Assembly (NCBI GenBank): GCA_015061035.1
Contig: SUXK01000009.1
Coordinates: 1 to 64,000, forward strand
From: Bacteroidales bacterium
Lineage (GTDB): Bacteria; Bacteroidota; Bacteroidia; Bacteroidales; G3-4614
DNA length: 64,000 nt
Direction of reading: 5' to 3'
Shown: positions 17,097 to 26,816 of the stretch, piece by piece
How the letters are laid out: each line of letters opens with the position of its first letter
Position numbering within the stretch: the first letter of the stretch is position 1
Translations under genes and position numbers: made by a program
Notes under the pieces: generated by a model
Told to the model about the DNA's origin: nothing
The model's input: only the letters and a program-made list of their open reading frames with translations
The model's database searches: none

Positions 17097-18329
17097 TTGA
17101 ATAGCAATACAGATTATCAATGGCACACACTACCTTCGGGTTTGAGGGTGGTGTACAGATATTCCCCCTCTAATGTTACCTATTGCGGATTTGTGGTTGA
17201 TGCTGCAACTCGCGATGAACAACAAGGTAAGGAGGGACTTGCTCACTATGTTGAGCATATGCTCTTTAAGGGAACGCACAAGCGTAAGGCTATGAGCATA
17301 TTAAACTGTATGGAGCATGTGGGTGGAGAGATTAATGCCTTTACAAGCAAAGAGGAGACGGTAATATATACCGTAAGTCTTGAGCCAGATTTTAAACGTG
17401 CTGTTTCGCTTATGGCAGATATTATTCAAAACTCCACAATGCCCGAAGTGGAGAGCGTTAAAGAGAAAGAGGTTATTGTTGATGAGATAAACTCATACCT
17501 CGACAACCCTGCCGAACTTATCTTTGATGAATTTGAGAACTATCTCTTTAATGGTCACGCATTAGGTCATAATATATTAGGCGATGAGACATCACTCTCA
17601 AATATTACCCCAGCCGATGGAGTATCCTTTATGCAAAACTTTTATACTCAAACAAATATGGTCTTCTTCTTTTCGGGAAAGACCGATTTTAAACGAGTCA
17701 TAAAAACTGTTCAGAGTGCAACTGAGGGGATACGCACAAATAGAGTAGAGTTTGTACGGGAGAGCCCCTCACAACTAATACGCTTTGATAAGCATGAGGA
17801 GTGTAACAACTATCAGTCTCACGCCATAATTGGCGGAGGGTGTTGTTCTCTTTTTGATACCAATAGGTTTCCACTCTTTTTGCTGAACAATATAGTTGGA
17901 GGTCCTGGAATGAACAGCCTTTTGAATGTTGCCTTACGCGAAAAGCGAGGATATGTTTATAACGTGGAGGCAAATGTAACCAACTATACCGATACAGGAC
18001 TCTTTACAATATACTTTGGAACAGACCGCAAGAATGTAAATCGTTGTTTCACTATAATACGTAAGGAGTTGAACAAGTTGAAACAGCGTGAATTCTCCTC
18101 TCTACGCCTAAACGATGCCAAGCGTCAATATATAGGACAGTTGACAATAGGAAGGGAGATAAGAGAGAATTTGGCTGTGGCATCGGGTAAATCTCTGTTA
18201 AGATACAACCGATGCTCAACACTTGCCGAGACCATTCAAAAGATTGAATCGGTAACAGCAAAACAGATAATAGAGTGTGCAAACCAAATATATGATGATG
18301 CAAACCTCTCAACACTTGTGTTGAGTTAA
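17097..18329 (+). CDS. M16-family zinc peptidase
   Basis: A 410-residue peptidase of the insulinase/processing-peptidase family. The inverted zinc motif HYVEH lies at residues 50-54, followed by MLFKGT; the distal glutamate sits in EVIVDEINSY near 130. The second half carries the inactive M16_C domain with GGPGMNSLLNVALREKRGYVYNV. The start is TTG: the first in-frame ATG falls after the zinc motif, so TTG at 17097 is needed for a complete domain. There is no signal peptide, so it should be cytoplasmic or peripheral. Followed 130 bases later by an rRNA methylase gene. Confidence 0.9.
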   Translation: MNSNTDYQWHTLPSGLRVVYRYSPSNVTYCGFVVDAATRDEQQGKEGLAHYVEHMLFKGTHKRKAMSILNCMEHVGGEINAFTSKEETVIYTVSLEPDFKRAVSLMADIIQNSTMPEVESVKEKEVIVDEINSYLDNPAELIFDEFENYLFNGHALGHNILGDETSLSNITPADGVSFMQNFYTQTNMVFFFSGKTDFKRVIKTVQSATEGIRTNRVEFVRESPSQLIRFDKHEECNNYQSHAIIGGGCCSLFDTNRFPLFLLNNIVGGPGMNSLLNVALREKRGYVYNVEANVTNYTDTGLFTIYFGTDRKNVNRCFTIIRKELNKLKQREFSSLRLNDAKRQYIGQLTIGREIRENLAVASGKSLLRYNRCSTLAETIQKIESVTAKQIIECANQIYDDANLSTLVLS

Positions 18330-18400
18330 GGATTTTGTAATTAATCCAATTGGAAAACTAAGAACGTTGAGCGAGAGCAAGTTCAACAAACGAATGTTTG

Positions 18401-18456
18401 TTAACTAACACTAACAACTACCCCGTAGGGGCGGCGAAGCCGAAAACTAACAACTA
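18401..18456 (+). repeat. Dispersed double-hairpin element, copy 1
   Basis: CTAACAACTA, then two small hairpins, CCCC-GTA-GGGG (18421-18431) and CGGC-GAA-GCCG (18432-18442), then AAAACTAACAACTA. It ends right before the RsmF-type start codon. Copies are at 34060-34116 and 58831-58888, both in minus orientation. Confidence 0.75.
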
Positions 18457-18459
18457 TAA

Positions 18460-19836
18460 ATGAAACTACCTGCCGACTTTATAACACGAATGAGACCGCT
18501 GTTGGGCGAAGATTTTGACCGCTTTGCTGAGGCGTTGTGTGCATCGCAACCAGTATCAATAAGGGTAAATCCGCTTAAGTGTAGCGGAGTGCCAGTGGAT
18601 GCTGAACGAGTGGGGTGGAGTAGTAATGGTTACTACCTGAAACAACGCCCATCGTTTACCTTTGATCCGCTCTTTCATTCAGGGTGTTATTATGTTCAGG
18701 AGGCATCATCAATGTTTGTAGAGCAACTATTAAAGAGGTTTGTTGATAAGCCAGTACGTTTGCTCGACCTTTGTGCTGCTCCGGGAGGTAAAACAACACT
18801 CTCTCTTGCAACGCTACCACAGGGTAGTATTGTGGTTGCAAATGAGTATGTAACGCAACGGGCAAGAGTACTTGCCGAGAATGTTACAAAGTGGGGTTAT
18901 TCAAATGCGATTGTTACCAATAACACCCCTGCCGACTATGGTAAATTATACCACACTTTTGATGTTATAGTAGTTGATGCACCCTGTTCGGGCGAGGGAA
19001 TGTTTCGCAAAGATGAGGAGGCTGTGGCTCAGTGGAGTATCGATAATGTAAACCTCTGTGTAGAGAGACAAAAATCTATTCTCTCTGACGTTTGGTCAGC
19101 CCTGAAGCCCGGGGGAGTAATAATATATAGTACCTGTACATTCAACTTGGAGGAGAATGAGGAGATGGCTCAATTTATGGTTGATGAGTTTGGAGCAGAG
19201 CCTATGGAGGAGGTTGAGTTGGATGAGAGTTGGGGAGTAACACGAGCATTAAAAGGTAGCGTGCCTTTCTATCGTTTTATGCCACACAAGGCAGTGGGCG
19301 AGGGATTTACCGTTACCGCTATGCGAAAACCCGAAGGGGATTACCGCCCTTTGAAAATGGGTAAAACAAAACTTAAAACCATACCTCTGCCAAACAATCT
19401 GAAACCACTATTAAAAGATAGTACAAAATTTGAATACACCCTTATAAAAGATACAGTTGTAGCCCTCTTGCCAGAGTGTAAAGAGATGCTCCTGTTGATG
19501 GATAAGTTTAATATCTTCCATTGCGGAATATCAGTTGCAGTAACCGATAAGGGAAAAGATTATATACCCCACCACGCACTATCGCAATCGGTTGAATTAA
19601 ATATGGCGGAGGTCTCTAAAATTGAGGTCGATTACAAAGAGGCAATCTCATATCTCCGCCGTGAGGCTATGGCACTTGCCGAGCAACAGCGAGGCATTGC
19701 ACTCGTTACCTATAACGGTTACCCATTAGGGTGGGTTAAGTGCGTAGGCAACAGAGCCAATAATCTATACCCTCAGGAGTGGAGGATAAGAAACCAAATG
19801 TCCGATAATTATGCTCAAATATCACTTATTGGTTAG
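18460..19836 (+). CDS. rsmF: rRNA cytosine-C5 methyltransferase, RsmF type
   Basis: A 458-residue SAM-dependent RNA m5C methylase of the Nol1/Nop2/Fmu family. The SAM-binding LLDLCAAPGGKT is near residues 100-111. Motif IV DAPCSGEGMF has Cys176 and motif VI STCTFNLEENE has the nucleophile Cys226. The C-terminal 170 residues match the RsmF/YebU extension with a PUA-like fold. RsmF methylates 16S rRNA in E. coli; the exact target base here is inferred. The dispersed hairpin element directly precedes the ATG and could affect its translation. Confidence 0.9.
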   Translation: MKLPADFITRMRPLLGEDFDRFAEALCASQPVSIRVNPLKCSGVPVDAERVGWSSNGYYLKQRPSFTFDPLFHSGCYYVQEASSMFVEQLLKRFVDKPVRLLDLCAAPGGKTTLSLATLPQGSIVVANEYVTQRARVLAENVTKWGYSNAIVTNNTPADYGKLYHTFDVIVVDAPCSGEGMFRKDEEAVAQWSIDNVNLCVERQKSILSDVWSALKPGGVIIYSTCTFNLEENEEMAQFMVDEFGAEPMEEVELDESWGVTRALKGSVPFYRFMPHKAVGEGFTVTAMRKPEGDYRPLKMGKTKLKTIPLPNNLKPLLKDSTKFEYTLIKDTVVALLPECKEMLLLMDKFNIFHCGISVAVTDKGKDYIPHHALSQSVELNMAEVSKIEVDYKEAISYLRREAMALAEQQRGIALVTYNGYPLGWVKCVGNRANNLYPQEWRIRNQMSDNYAQISLIG

Positions 19837-19939
19837 TACAGATTTACGCCTATTTAATTAACTATTTAAACTATCATTTTATAGTAGAATAATTGAATAG
19901 GAAATTTATATTTTTATTTATTAAAATAGCCCTTATTCT

Positions 19940-19970
19940 TTTGTTAAAACAATTATAAATGTTATATTTG
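19940..19970 (+). promoter_or_regulatory. Promoter of the YhcH - branching enzyme unit
   Basis: TTTG (19940-19943), exactly 19 bases, TATATTTG (19963-19970). Transcription should start near 19976, leaving a leader that ends with CTAACAACCGAAATT before the ATG. Confidence 0.75.
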
Positions 19971-20052
19971 CGAATATAATACTTAATTAGTAAAGAGTAA
20001 TTAGTTTAATTTTATATTGCTCCAATTAGGCTGACAACTAACAACCGAAATT

Positions 20053-20499
20053 ATGATAGTTTGTGCAATTAAAGATTTAGAGAGATATGTTTCGTTAAAC
20101 AAAAACTTTGCAAAGGTTGTGGAGTTTTTGAAAAACAACGATATAGAGAGTTTGCCACTTGGTAGAAACGATGTGGATGGCGATGAGGTATTTATATCAA
20201 TGCAGGAGTTTGAGGGTAAAACTCGCGATGTTGCAAAACTCGAAACCCACATAAAGTACATTGATATTCAAATGCCATTCTCAACTACCGAGAGTTTGGG
20301 CTGGAGAAGTATGGATAATCTTACCGCTCCTTCGCAACCATATAACGAGGCAGATGATATTGCTTTCTTTGATGATGAGGCAACTTCGTATATTACACTT
20401 AACCAAGGCGAGTGCGTGGTGTTCTTCCCCGAAGATGCTCATGCTCCGGGTATTGCACAGGGAGTGCTTCGTAAAGCAGTTATAAAAGTGAAAATATAA
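20053..20499 (+). CDS. YhcH/YjgK/YiaL family protein
   Basis: A 148-residue cupin-like protein of the YhcH/YjgK/YiaL (former DUF386) family, whose members act in sugar handling. Conserved features are THIKYIDIQ, the GWRSMDNL segment, the acidic FFDDEATSY and the PEDAHAPGIA metal-site histidine near the end, followed by the KAVIKVKI strand. It is close to the usual family length of about 150. It sits 19 bases before the glycogen branching enzyme and is likely in its operon. Substrate not known. Confidence 0.88.
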   Translation: MIVCAIKDLERYVSLNKNFAKVVEFLKNNDIESLPLGRNDVDGDEVFISMQEFEGKTRDVAKLETHIKYIDIQMPFSTTESLGWRSMDNLTAPSQPYNEADDIAFFDDEATSYITLNQGECVVFFPEDAHAPGIAQGVLRKAVIKVKI

Positions 20500-20518
20500 A
20501 CCAATAACATACAGCGTT

Positions 20519-22540
20519 ATGGAACTCGACATAGTAAAAAAAGATGCGTGGTTAGAGCCTTTTGCTCAAATAATTGAGGGACGCCACAACCGAGTATTAA
20601 ACAAAATTAAAGAACTTACAGGGGGTAAATCAACCTTGTCTGATTTTGCAAGTGGTTATCTCTACTTTGGTTTACACAGAACAAAAAATGGCGGATGGGT
20701 TTTGCGTGAGTGGGCTCCAAACGCTAAAGATATATATATTATAGGCGACTTTTCAGAGTGGAAAGAGTTGGAGAAGTATCGTCTTAAAAACATAGGTAAT
20801 GGCGTGTGGGAGGTTAAACTTAAAAAAGATGACCTTCACCATATGGATATCTACAAACTATCGGTACATTGGAATGGCGGTAAAGGTGAGCGTATCCCAG
20901 CATGGGCAACACGCGTGGTGCAGGATGAAGAGACCTATATCTTCTCGGCACAAGTTTGGTCGCCCGAAGTTCCTTATACCTTCTCAAAGAAAAAGTTTAC
21001 TCCAAAATCGGATAACCTCCTTATTTATGAGTGCCATATTGGTATGGCTCAAGATCAGGAGAGGGTGGGAACATACAATGAGTTCCGTGAGAAAGTTCTG
21101 CCCCGTGTAGCAGCATTGGGATATAACGCTATACAGATTATGGCAATACAGGAGCATCCCTATTATGGCTCGTTTGGTTACCATGTGTCAAGTTTCTTTG
21201 CAGCATCATCACGCTTTGGTACTCCCGATGAGTTGAAAGCATTGATTGATGAGGCTCACAAGTTGGGTATAGCAGTTATTATGGATATTGTTCACTCTCA
21301 CGCTGTTAAAAACGAGTTGGAGGGATTGGGCAGATACGATGGCTCATACAACCAATTCTTCTATGAGGGTGATCGCAGAGAGCATCCGGCATGGGATTCT
21401 CTATGTTTCGATTACGGAAAGAATGAGGTTATCCACTTCTTATTGTCAAACTGCAAATATTGGATGGAGGAGTATAAATTTGATGGATTCCGTTTTGACG
21501 GTGTAACATCTATGCTATACTACGATCATGGCTTGGGTAAAGCGTTTGGCAGTTACAACGACTACTACGATGGCGGACAAGATGATAATGCTCTAACATA
21601 TCTTACACTTGCCAACCTGCTTATCCACGAGGTTAACCCCAAAGCAATCACTATTGCTGAGGAGATGAGCGGTATGCCGGGATTGGCTCTATCGTTTGAG
21701 AAGGGTGGTATGGGATTTGATTACCGTATGGCAATGGGAATACCCGACTACTGGATTAAGATGATAAAAGAGAAACGCGATGAAGATTGGTCGCCCTCAG
21801 GAATATATTGGGAGTTGACAAATCGCCGAGCAGATGAAAAGACAGTAAGTTATGCCGAGAGCCACGACCAAGCATTGGTGGGCGACAAGACAATTATATT
21901 CCGCCTTATTGATGACCAGATGTATTGGCACATGAGCAAAGGTGATGATAATATGGTTGTTGAGCGTGGTGTTGCTCTTCATAAGATGATACGTCTTGTA
22001 ACGTTGGCAACAAACGGAGGTGCATATCTAAACTTTATGGGTAATGAGTTTGGTCACCCAGAGTGGATTGACTTCCCACGTCAAGGAAACAATTGGTCGT
22101 ACAAATATGCTCGCCGTCAATGGGATTTGGTTGATAGAGAGGATTTGAAATATTGCTACCTCAACGAGTTTGACAAACAGATGATTGAGACAATAAAGAG
22201 TGTAACAAAATTCTCAACCGCTCCAATTGTTAAGATATGGGATAACAACGATGACCAAGTGTTGGCATTTATGCGTAAAGATTTGTTGTTTGTCTTTAAC
22301 TTCAGCCCAGTAAACTCATACTCTGGTTATGGACTGATAGTGCCACGAGGCAGTTATGTAACCGAGATAACAACCGATGATGCTGAGTTTGGAGGTTTCA
22401 ACCGAATAGATAAGTCGATAGAACATTTCACTCTACCTGACCCCTTGTACAAGAAGTATCGTAAGGAGTGGCTGAAACTATATTTACCAGCACGAACAGC
22501 ACAAGTTTTACGAATAGTTAAGAATAAAAAAACAAAATAG
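20519..22540 (+). CDS. glgB: 1,4-alpha-glucan branching enzyme
   Basis: A 673-residue GH13 enzyme that makes the alpha-1,6 branches of glycogen. An N-terminal CBM48 domain (about 40-150, REWAPNAKDIYIIGDFSEW) is followed by the catalytic barrel: GYNAIQIMAIQEHPYYGSFGYHV, FRFDGVTSM with nucleophile Asp327, IAEEMSG with the acid/base Glu at 381-382, and AESHDQALVG with the transition-state Asp. The C-terminal beta domain closes the protein. It resembles the eukaryotic-style branching enzymes common in Bacteroidetes more than E. coli GlgB, which is longer at the N-terminus. Cytoplasmic. Paired with the YhcH gene. Confidence 0.93.
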   Translation: MELDIVKKDAWLEPFAQIIEGRHNRVLNKIKELTGGKSTLSDFASGYLYFGLHRTKNGGWVLREWAPNAKDIYIIGDFSEWKELEKYRLKNIGNGVWEVKLKKDDLHHMDIYKLSVHWNGGKGERIPAWATRVVQDEETYIFSAQVWSPEVPYTFSKKKFTPKSDNLLIYECHIGMAQDQERVGTYNEFREKVLPRVAALGYNAIQIMAIQEHPYYGSFGYHVSSFFAASSRFGTPDELKALIDEAHKLGIAVIMDIVHSHAVKNELEGLGRYDGSYNQFFYEGDRREHPAWDSLCFDYGKNEVIHFLLSNCKYWMEEYKFDGFRFDGVTSMLYYDHGLGKAFGSYNDYYDGGQDDNALTYLTLANLLIHEVNPKAITIAEEMSGMPGLALSFEKGGMGFDYRMAMGIPDYWIKMIKEKRDEDWSPSGIYWELTNRRADEKTVSYAESHDQALVGDKTIIFRLIDDQMYWHMSKGDDNMVVERGVALHKMIRLVTLATNGGAYLNFMGNEFGHPEWIDFPRQGNNWSYKYARRQWDLVDREDLKYCYLNEFDKQMIETIKSVTKFSTAPIVKIWDNNDDQVLAFMRKDLLFVFNFSPVNSYSGYGLIVPRGSYVTEITTDDAEFGGFNRIDKSIEHFTLPDPLYKKYRKEWLKLYLPARTAQVLRIVKNKKTK

Positions 22541-22556
22541 AAGATAAATACAACAC

Positions 22557-22590
22557 AAGGCAGGTTCTTTTTAGAATTTGCCTTACGTTT
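22557..22590 (+). terminator. Terminator after the branching enzyme gene
   Basis: AAGGCA and TGCCTT pair, enclosing TTCT/AGAA after a 2x2 internal loop, followed by ACGTTTTTAT. It ends 24 bases before the ATPase ATG, so that gene may depend on read-through. Confidence 0.6.
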
Positions 22591-22613
22591 TTATATTAGA
22601 AGCAACAATATAA

Positions 22614-25511
22614 ATGATGAGAAGAGATGATAAGTTGAAGGGATTAACACCTTCTCAAGTTGAAGAGAGCCGACAAAAATATGGCAATAATATTATAACT
22701 CCTTCAAAGAGAGTCTCAATGTGGCGACTTTTCTTTGAGAAATTTGATGATCCAATTATAAAAATATTGATTGTAGCGGCGGTAGTGTCGTTTGGAATAT
22801 CAATAGTTGAAGGCGGATTTGAAGAGCCTATTGGTATATTGATAGCCATAATTCTTGCAACAGGAATATCGTTCTACTTTGAACGTGACGCAAATAAAAA
22901 GTTTGAGGCACTTACTCAGGTAAATGATGAGTTGCCTGTAAGAGTTATTCGTGGCGGAAAAATTATTGAGGTACCTAAACGTGATATTGTGGTTGGTGAT
23001 GTGGTTATGATTGAGACAGGCGATGAGATTCCTGCCGATGGTACTCTTGTTGAGGCGGTGTCGTTGCAAGTTGATGAATCTACCTTAACAGGAGAGCCTA
23101 TGATTGACAAAACCACAGATGAAGAGGATTTTGATAAAGAGGCAACCTATCCGTCAAATGCTGTGATGCGAGGAACTACTGTACTCGATGGTCGCGGAAC
23201 ATTTATTGTTGAGAAGGTAGGAGATGCAACTCAATATGGACAGGTGGCTAAAAATGCTACAAAAGAGAGTGAAGAGGAGACTCCCCTAAACAAACAACTT
23301 GGTAGCCTCGCTTCGCTTATCAGTGGTATTGCAGTGATATTGGGATTGGCAACATTCTTTATAATGATATATAAGGAGTTGTCGGTATTGGATGACGCTC
23401 ATTTTACACCAACTCAAGAGGTTACTCTTATAAGCGTAATACTCTTTGCCATAGTGGCAATGATGAAGGTGTTAATACCTTCTGTTGCAAAAACACTGTC
23501 AGTCTTTAAGGTTAAGACTCAAACAATGAGTGCTATTGCTAAGAAGAGTTGGTGGGTGTTTCTTTCTTGCGGAGCAGGAGTGGCGGTAATAAGTTACGTT
23601 ATTGGTACTCTTTTTGTAGGATTTACCTCTCCATTAAACCCTGAGGCGTGGGTAAGCACATTGGTGTTGAAACATATTATTGATGCCTTTATGGTGGCTG
23701 TTACCCTTATTGTGGTTGTAGTTCCTGAAGGTTTGCCAATGAGTATCACTTTGAGCCTTGCTCTCAATATGCGAAGAATGTTAAAAACCAACAATTTGGT
23801 GCGTAAGATACACGCTTCGGAGACTATGGGAGCGGCAACAGTTATATGTACCGATAAAACAGGTACTCTTACACAAAATAAGATGCGTGTTGAGTTTTTA
23901 CATCTCTTTACAACCGAAAGCAATGCTTTGGATGATACCGAAAACTCAAAGATATTTACCGAGTCGATAGCAGCAAATACAACCGCTCAAATAGGTTACA
24001 ATGCCGAAGGCAAAGAGAGTGTGTTGGGAAATCCAACCGAAGGAGCATTGCTCAACTATCTTAAGAATCACTCAATAGATTATGTTCCTTTGCGAGAGAG
24101 GGCAACACTTGTGAAACAACTTACATTCACCACTCAACGCAAATATATGGCAACACTTGTTGCCTCTGCAGTAACAGGTAAGCGAATACTATATATGAAG
24201 GGTGCTCCTGAGATAATAATGTCGCACTCAAAGAGTGTGATAACATTTGACGGAGAGCAACCTATGAGTAAAATAAGACCAGAGATAGAAGAACATCTTA
24301 TCTCGTTCCAAAGCAAGGCTATGCGTACATTGGCGTTTGCTATGCTTGAGGTTGCTGATAGCGACAATCGTGACTTAGAGGAGATAATTACAACTGATAA
24401 GGTTAAGTTTATGGGATTTGTTGCAATCTCAGACCCTGTTCGTGATGATGTTCCAGTAGCGGTTAAACGTTGTTTAGATGCTGGTGTTGGTGTGAAGATT
24501 GTAACAGGTGACACCTTTGCAACAGCAAAAGAGATTGGCCGACAAATTGGAATTTGGACAGAAGCCGACACCGAGGAGAATATAATCGGTGGTGTTGATT
24601 TTGCTGCTCTATCTGATGAGGAGGCTTTTGAACGTGCTAAAAAACTTAAGATAATGTGCCGAGCAAGACCAACTGACAAACAACGATTGGTATCGCTATT
24701 GCAAAAGGCAGGAGAGGTAGTTGCAGTTACTGGTGACGGAACAAACGATGCTCCAGCACTAAATCAGGCACATGTAGGATTATCAATGGGAACTGGAACA
24801 GCAGTAGCAAAAGAGGCGAGTGATATTACCCTGTTAGATGACTCCTTTGCAAGTATTGCTATGGCAGTTATGTGGGGACGTTCATTATACCGAAACATAC
24901 AGCGTTTCTTAATGTTCCAATTGACCATCAATATTGTTGCCCTTGTTGTTGTATTTGCAGGAGTATTCTTTACACAAGAGCCGCCACTAACAGTTATGCA
25001 AATGTTGTGGGTAAACATAATTATGGATACATTTGCTGCTTTGGCATTTGCCTCAATTAAACCCGAAGAGAACGTAATGCAAGAGCCACCACGCAAGAAC
25101 AGCGACTTTATTATTCGTAGCGATATGTTCAAACAGATGATGATAACATCTCTTATAATTATTGCAGTACTACTTGCTCTCTTTGTAATTCCTATTGAGG
25201 GATTTACAGTTGGCTCAAAATTGTTCTCATCACTCTTCTTTACATCGTTTGTAATGATGCAGTTCTCCAATATGTTTGTTGTGCGAGGATACAAGTATCG
25301 CCGATCGCAAGGAGAGTCAATAAAAGGATTATACACACCAGCATTCCTTGCTGTTGCTTTGATGATACTTGTAGGTCAGATAGTAATAGTGCAGTTTGGT
25401 GGCGATGCCTTTAGAGTAGAACCTTTAAGCCTGGCAACTTGGGGAGTGATATGCGGAGTGTCATTCTTAATAATAGTAGCAGACCTTATCTTTAAACTGA
25501 TCAGAAAATAG
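22614..25511 (+). CDS. Calcium-translocating P-type ATPase
   Basis: A 965-residue P2-type ATPase that should export calcium across the inner membrane. The cation ATPase N-domain is at the start (KGLTPSQVEESRQKYGNN), then two membrane helices, the TGE loop (TLTGEPM), helix 4 with VPEGLPMS, the phosphorylation site DKTGTLT with Asp414, the KGAPE nucleotide-binding motif, the GDGTNDAPAL hinge and a C-terminal group of helices. The VPEGLPM signature and lack of extra metal-binding domains favour the plasma-membrane calcium (PMCA) type over copper or potassium pumps. The insert between helices 3 and 4, around residues 260-330, is longer than in SERCA and includes an additional hydrophobic segment. 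Confidence 0.9.
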   Translation: MMRRDDKLKGLTPSQVEESRQKYGNNIITPSKRVSMWRLFFEKFDDPIIKILIVAAVVSFGISIVEGGFEEPIGILIAIILATGISFYFERDANKKFEALTQVNDELPVRVIRGGKIIEVPKRDIVVGDVVMIETGDEIPADGTLVEAVSLQVDESTLTGEPMIDKTTDEEDFDKEATYPSNAVMRGTTVLDGRGTFIVEKVGDATQYGQVAKNATKESEEETPLNKQLGSLASLISGIAVILGLATFFIMIYKELSVLDDAHFTPTQEVTLISVILFAIVAMMKVLIPSVAKTLSVFKVKTQTMSAIAKKSWWVFLSCGAGVAVISYVIGTLFVGFTSPLNPEAWVSTLVLKHIIDAFMVAVTLIVVVVPEGLPMSITLSLALNMRRMLKTNNLVRKIHASETMGAATVICTDKTGTLTQNKMRVEFLHLFTTESNALDDTENSKIFTESIAANTTAQIGYNAEGKESVLGNPTEGALLNYLKNHSIDYVPLRERATLVKQLTFTTQRKYMATLVASAVTGKRILYMKGAPEIIMSHSKSVITFDGEQPMSKIRPEIEEHLISFQSKAMRTLAFAMLEVADSDNRDLEEIITTDKVKFMGFVAISDPVRDDVPVAVKRCLDAGVGVKIVTGDTFATAKEIGRQIGIWTEADTEENIIGGVDFAALSDEEAFERAKKLKIMCRARPTDKQRLVSLLQKAGEVVAVTGDGTNDAPALNQAHVGLSMGTGTAVAKEASDITLLDDSFASIAMAVMWGRSLYRNIQRFLMFQLTINIVALVVVFAGVFFTQEPPLTVMQMLWVNIIMDTFAALAFASIKPEENVMQEPPRKNSDFIIRSDMFKQMMITSLIIIAVLLALFVIPIEGFTVGSKLFSSLFFTSFVMMQFSNMFVVRGYKYRRSQGESIKGLYTPAFLAVALMILVGQIVIVQFGGDAFRVEPLSLATWGVICGVSFLIIVADLIFKLIRK

Positions 25512-25536
25512 TGCCATTCTACAATAATATTAAAGT

Positions 25537-25566
25537 CCCTAAGATCCTTGAGACCTTAGGGATTTT
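25537..25566 (+). terminator. Terminator after the P-type ATPase gene
   Basis: CCCTAAG / CTTAGGG stem (25537-25561) followed by ATTTTAT. Confidence 0.7.
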
Positions 25567-25669
25567 ATCTATATCTACTTAAAAAACTTTGCGTAAAATG
25601 TAAAAAATTGTTTTTTATGTAATAAATTTGCAAAAAAATTAGCAAGCACTATTAATACAAAAATAGATT

Positions 25670-26803
25670 ATGAATTTGAAGAAAATTTTACCCATATTCC
25701 TCTCAATGTTTATCTGTTTTTCAGTGGCAGCACAAGAGGTGGATGATGACAAGATTGAGAAATTGATTGAGGAGATTGAGGATTTACGTGAGGAACTCGA
25801 TGATTTAAAAGAGAAAGTTAAAGAGGATGCCGCTAAGATTGATACTCTTAAGGTAAAAGAGGAGGCAAAGAACAATGAGGCAACTGAGGGTGAGAAGAAG
25901 AAAAAAGGCGATGGTAAAGTAATACTACTATCGTATGTAAATTTCAACTGTACATCAACTGCTGGAGATACAAAAGTTGCTTTCGGGCTTGGTCGTACCT
26001 ATATGGGTTATGAGTATAAGTTCAACAATGGCATAAGAATAAAGGCTGTTATCGATTTTGGCAAGCCTTCGGCTATTGAAGATTACAACTACTTGGCATA
26101 TATCAAAAACGCCTTTGTTGGTTGGACTCGTAAAGGTTTTACCATAAACGGAGGTATGATTCAAACAACACAATCGGCTCTACAAGAGAAGTTGTGGGCA
26201 AAGAGATATATCATGATGGTATTCCACGACCAATATAAGTTTGGAAGTAGTGCCGACTTAGGATTCTCTATGGAGTATAAATTTGCCGATTGGGTAAAGG
26301 GTGATTTCATGATGGTAAATGGTGAGGGATATAAGAAACTCCAAAAGAACAAAGGTTTGTTGTATGCTTTGGGATTTACATTCAATCCAATAGAGGAGTT
26401 ATACATACGTCTGTATGCCGACCTTAACAACTCAGGACTATCTGGCGAAAGTAATATTTACGGATATTCGGCATTGGCGGCTTACAAGTCAGATAAGTTT
26501 ACCATCTCTGGAGAGTTCAATATGATGCAAAATTATAAAAACGCAAAAGGGGATAACAAACTTGGTTGCTCAGTTTATGGTAGTGCAAAAGCTCATAAAC
26601 TGATAAATGTGTATGCTCGTTACGACTTTATCACATCAAATGATAAGTGGGACATCAATAACGACAAACAGATGATTATGGCAGGATTTGAAATTATCCC
26701 ATGCAAATATGTGAAACTGTCGCCTAACTTCCGTATGGAGATACCTCGAGCAGGAGGCCCTAACAACTATATGGGTTATCTAAGTTGTTATTTTGGTCTA
26801 TAA
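25670..26803 (+). CDS. Porin-like outer-membrane protein with N-terminal coiled coil
   Basis: A 377-residue exported protein. The signal peptide ends SVAAQ (residue about 22); residues 23-80 are a charged heptad-rich coiled coil (KIEKLIEEIEDLREELDDLKEK), probably a trimer stalk or periplasmic tether; the remainder is a beta-barrel with strands such as MGYEYKFNNGIRIKAVIDFG, ending in YLSCYFGL. It resembles phosphate-selective porin (OprP/OprO-like) proteins of Bacteroidetes, but the substrate is not shown. The next gene overlaps or abuts its stop codon. Confidence 0.8.
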   Translation: MNLKKILPIFLSMFICFSVAAQEVDDDKIEKLIEEIEDLREELDDLKEKVKEDAAKIDTLKVKEEAKNNEATEGEKKKKGDGKVILLSYVNFNCTSTAGDTKVAFGLGRTYMGYEYKFNNGIRIKAVIDFGKPSAIEDYNYLAYIKNAFVGWTRKGFTINGGMIQTTQSALQEKLWAKRYIMMVFHDQYKFGSSADLGFSMEYKFADWVKGDFMMVNGEGYKKLQKNKGLLYALGFTFNPIEELYIRLYADLNNSGLSGESNIYGYSALAAYKSDKFTISGEFNMMQNYKNAKGDNKLGCSVYGSAKAHKLINVYARYDFITSNDKWDINNDKQMIMAGFEIIPCKYVKLSPNFRMEIPRAGGPNNYMGYLSCYFGL

Positions 26804-26816
26804 ATCAGCCCGTTAT

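Noticed and set aside
24134-25336. Two long antisense frames over the calcium ATPase gene
   Set aside because: Low-complexity Ser/Ile/Thr composition and complete overlap with a well-supported gene.
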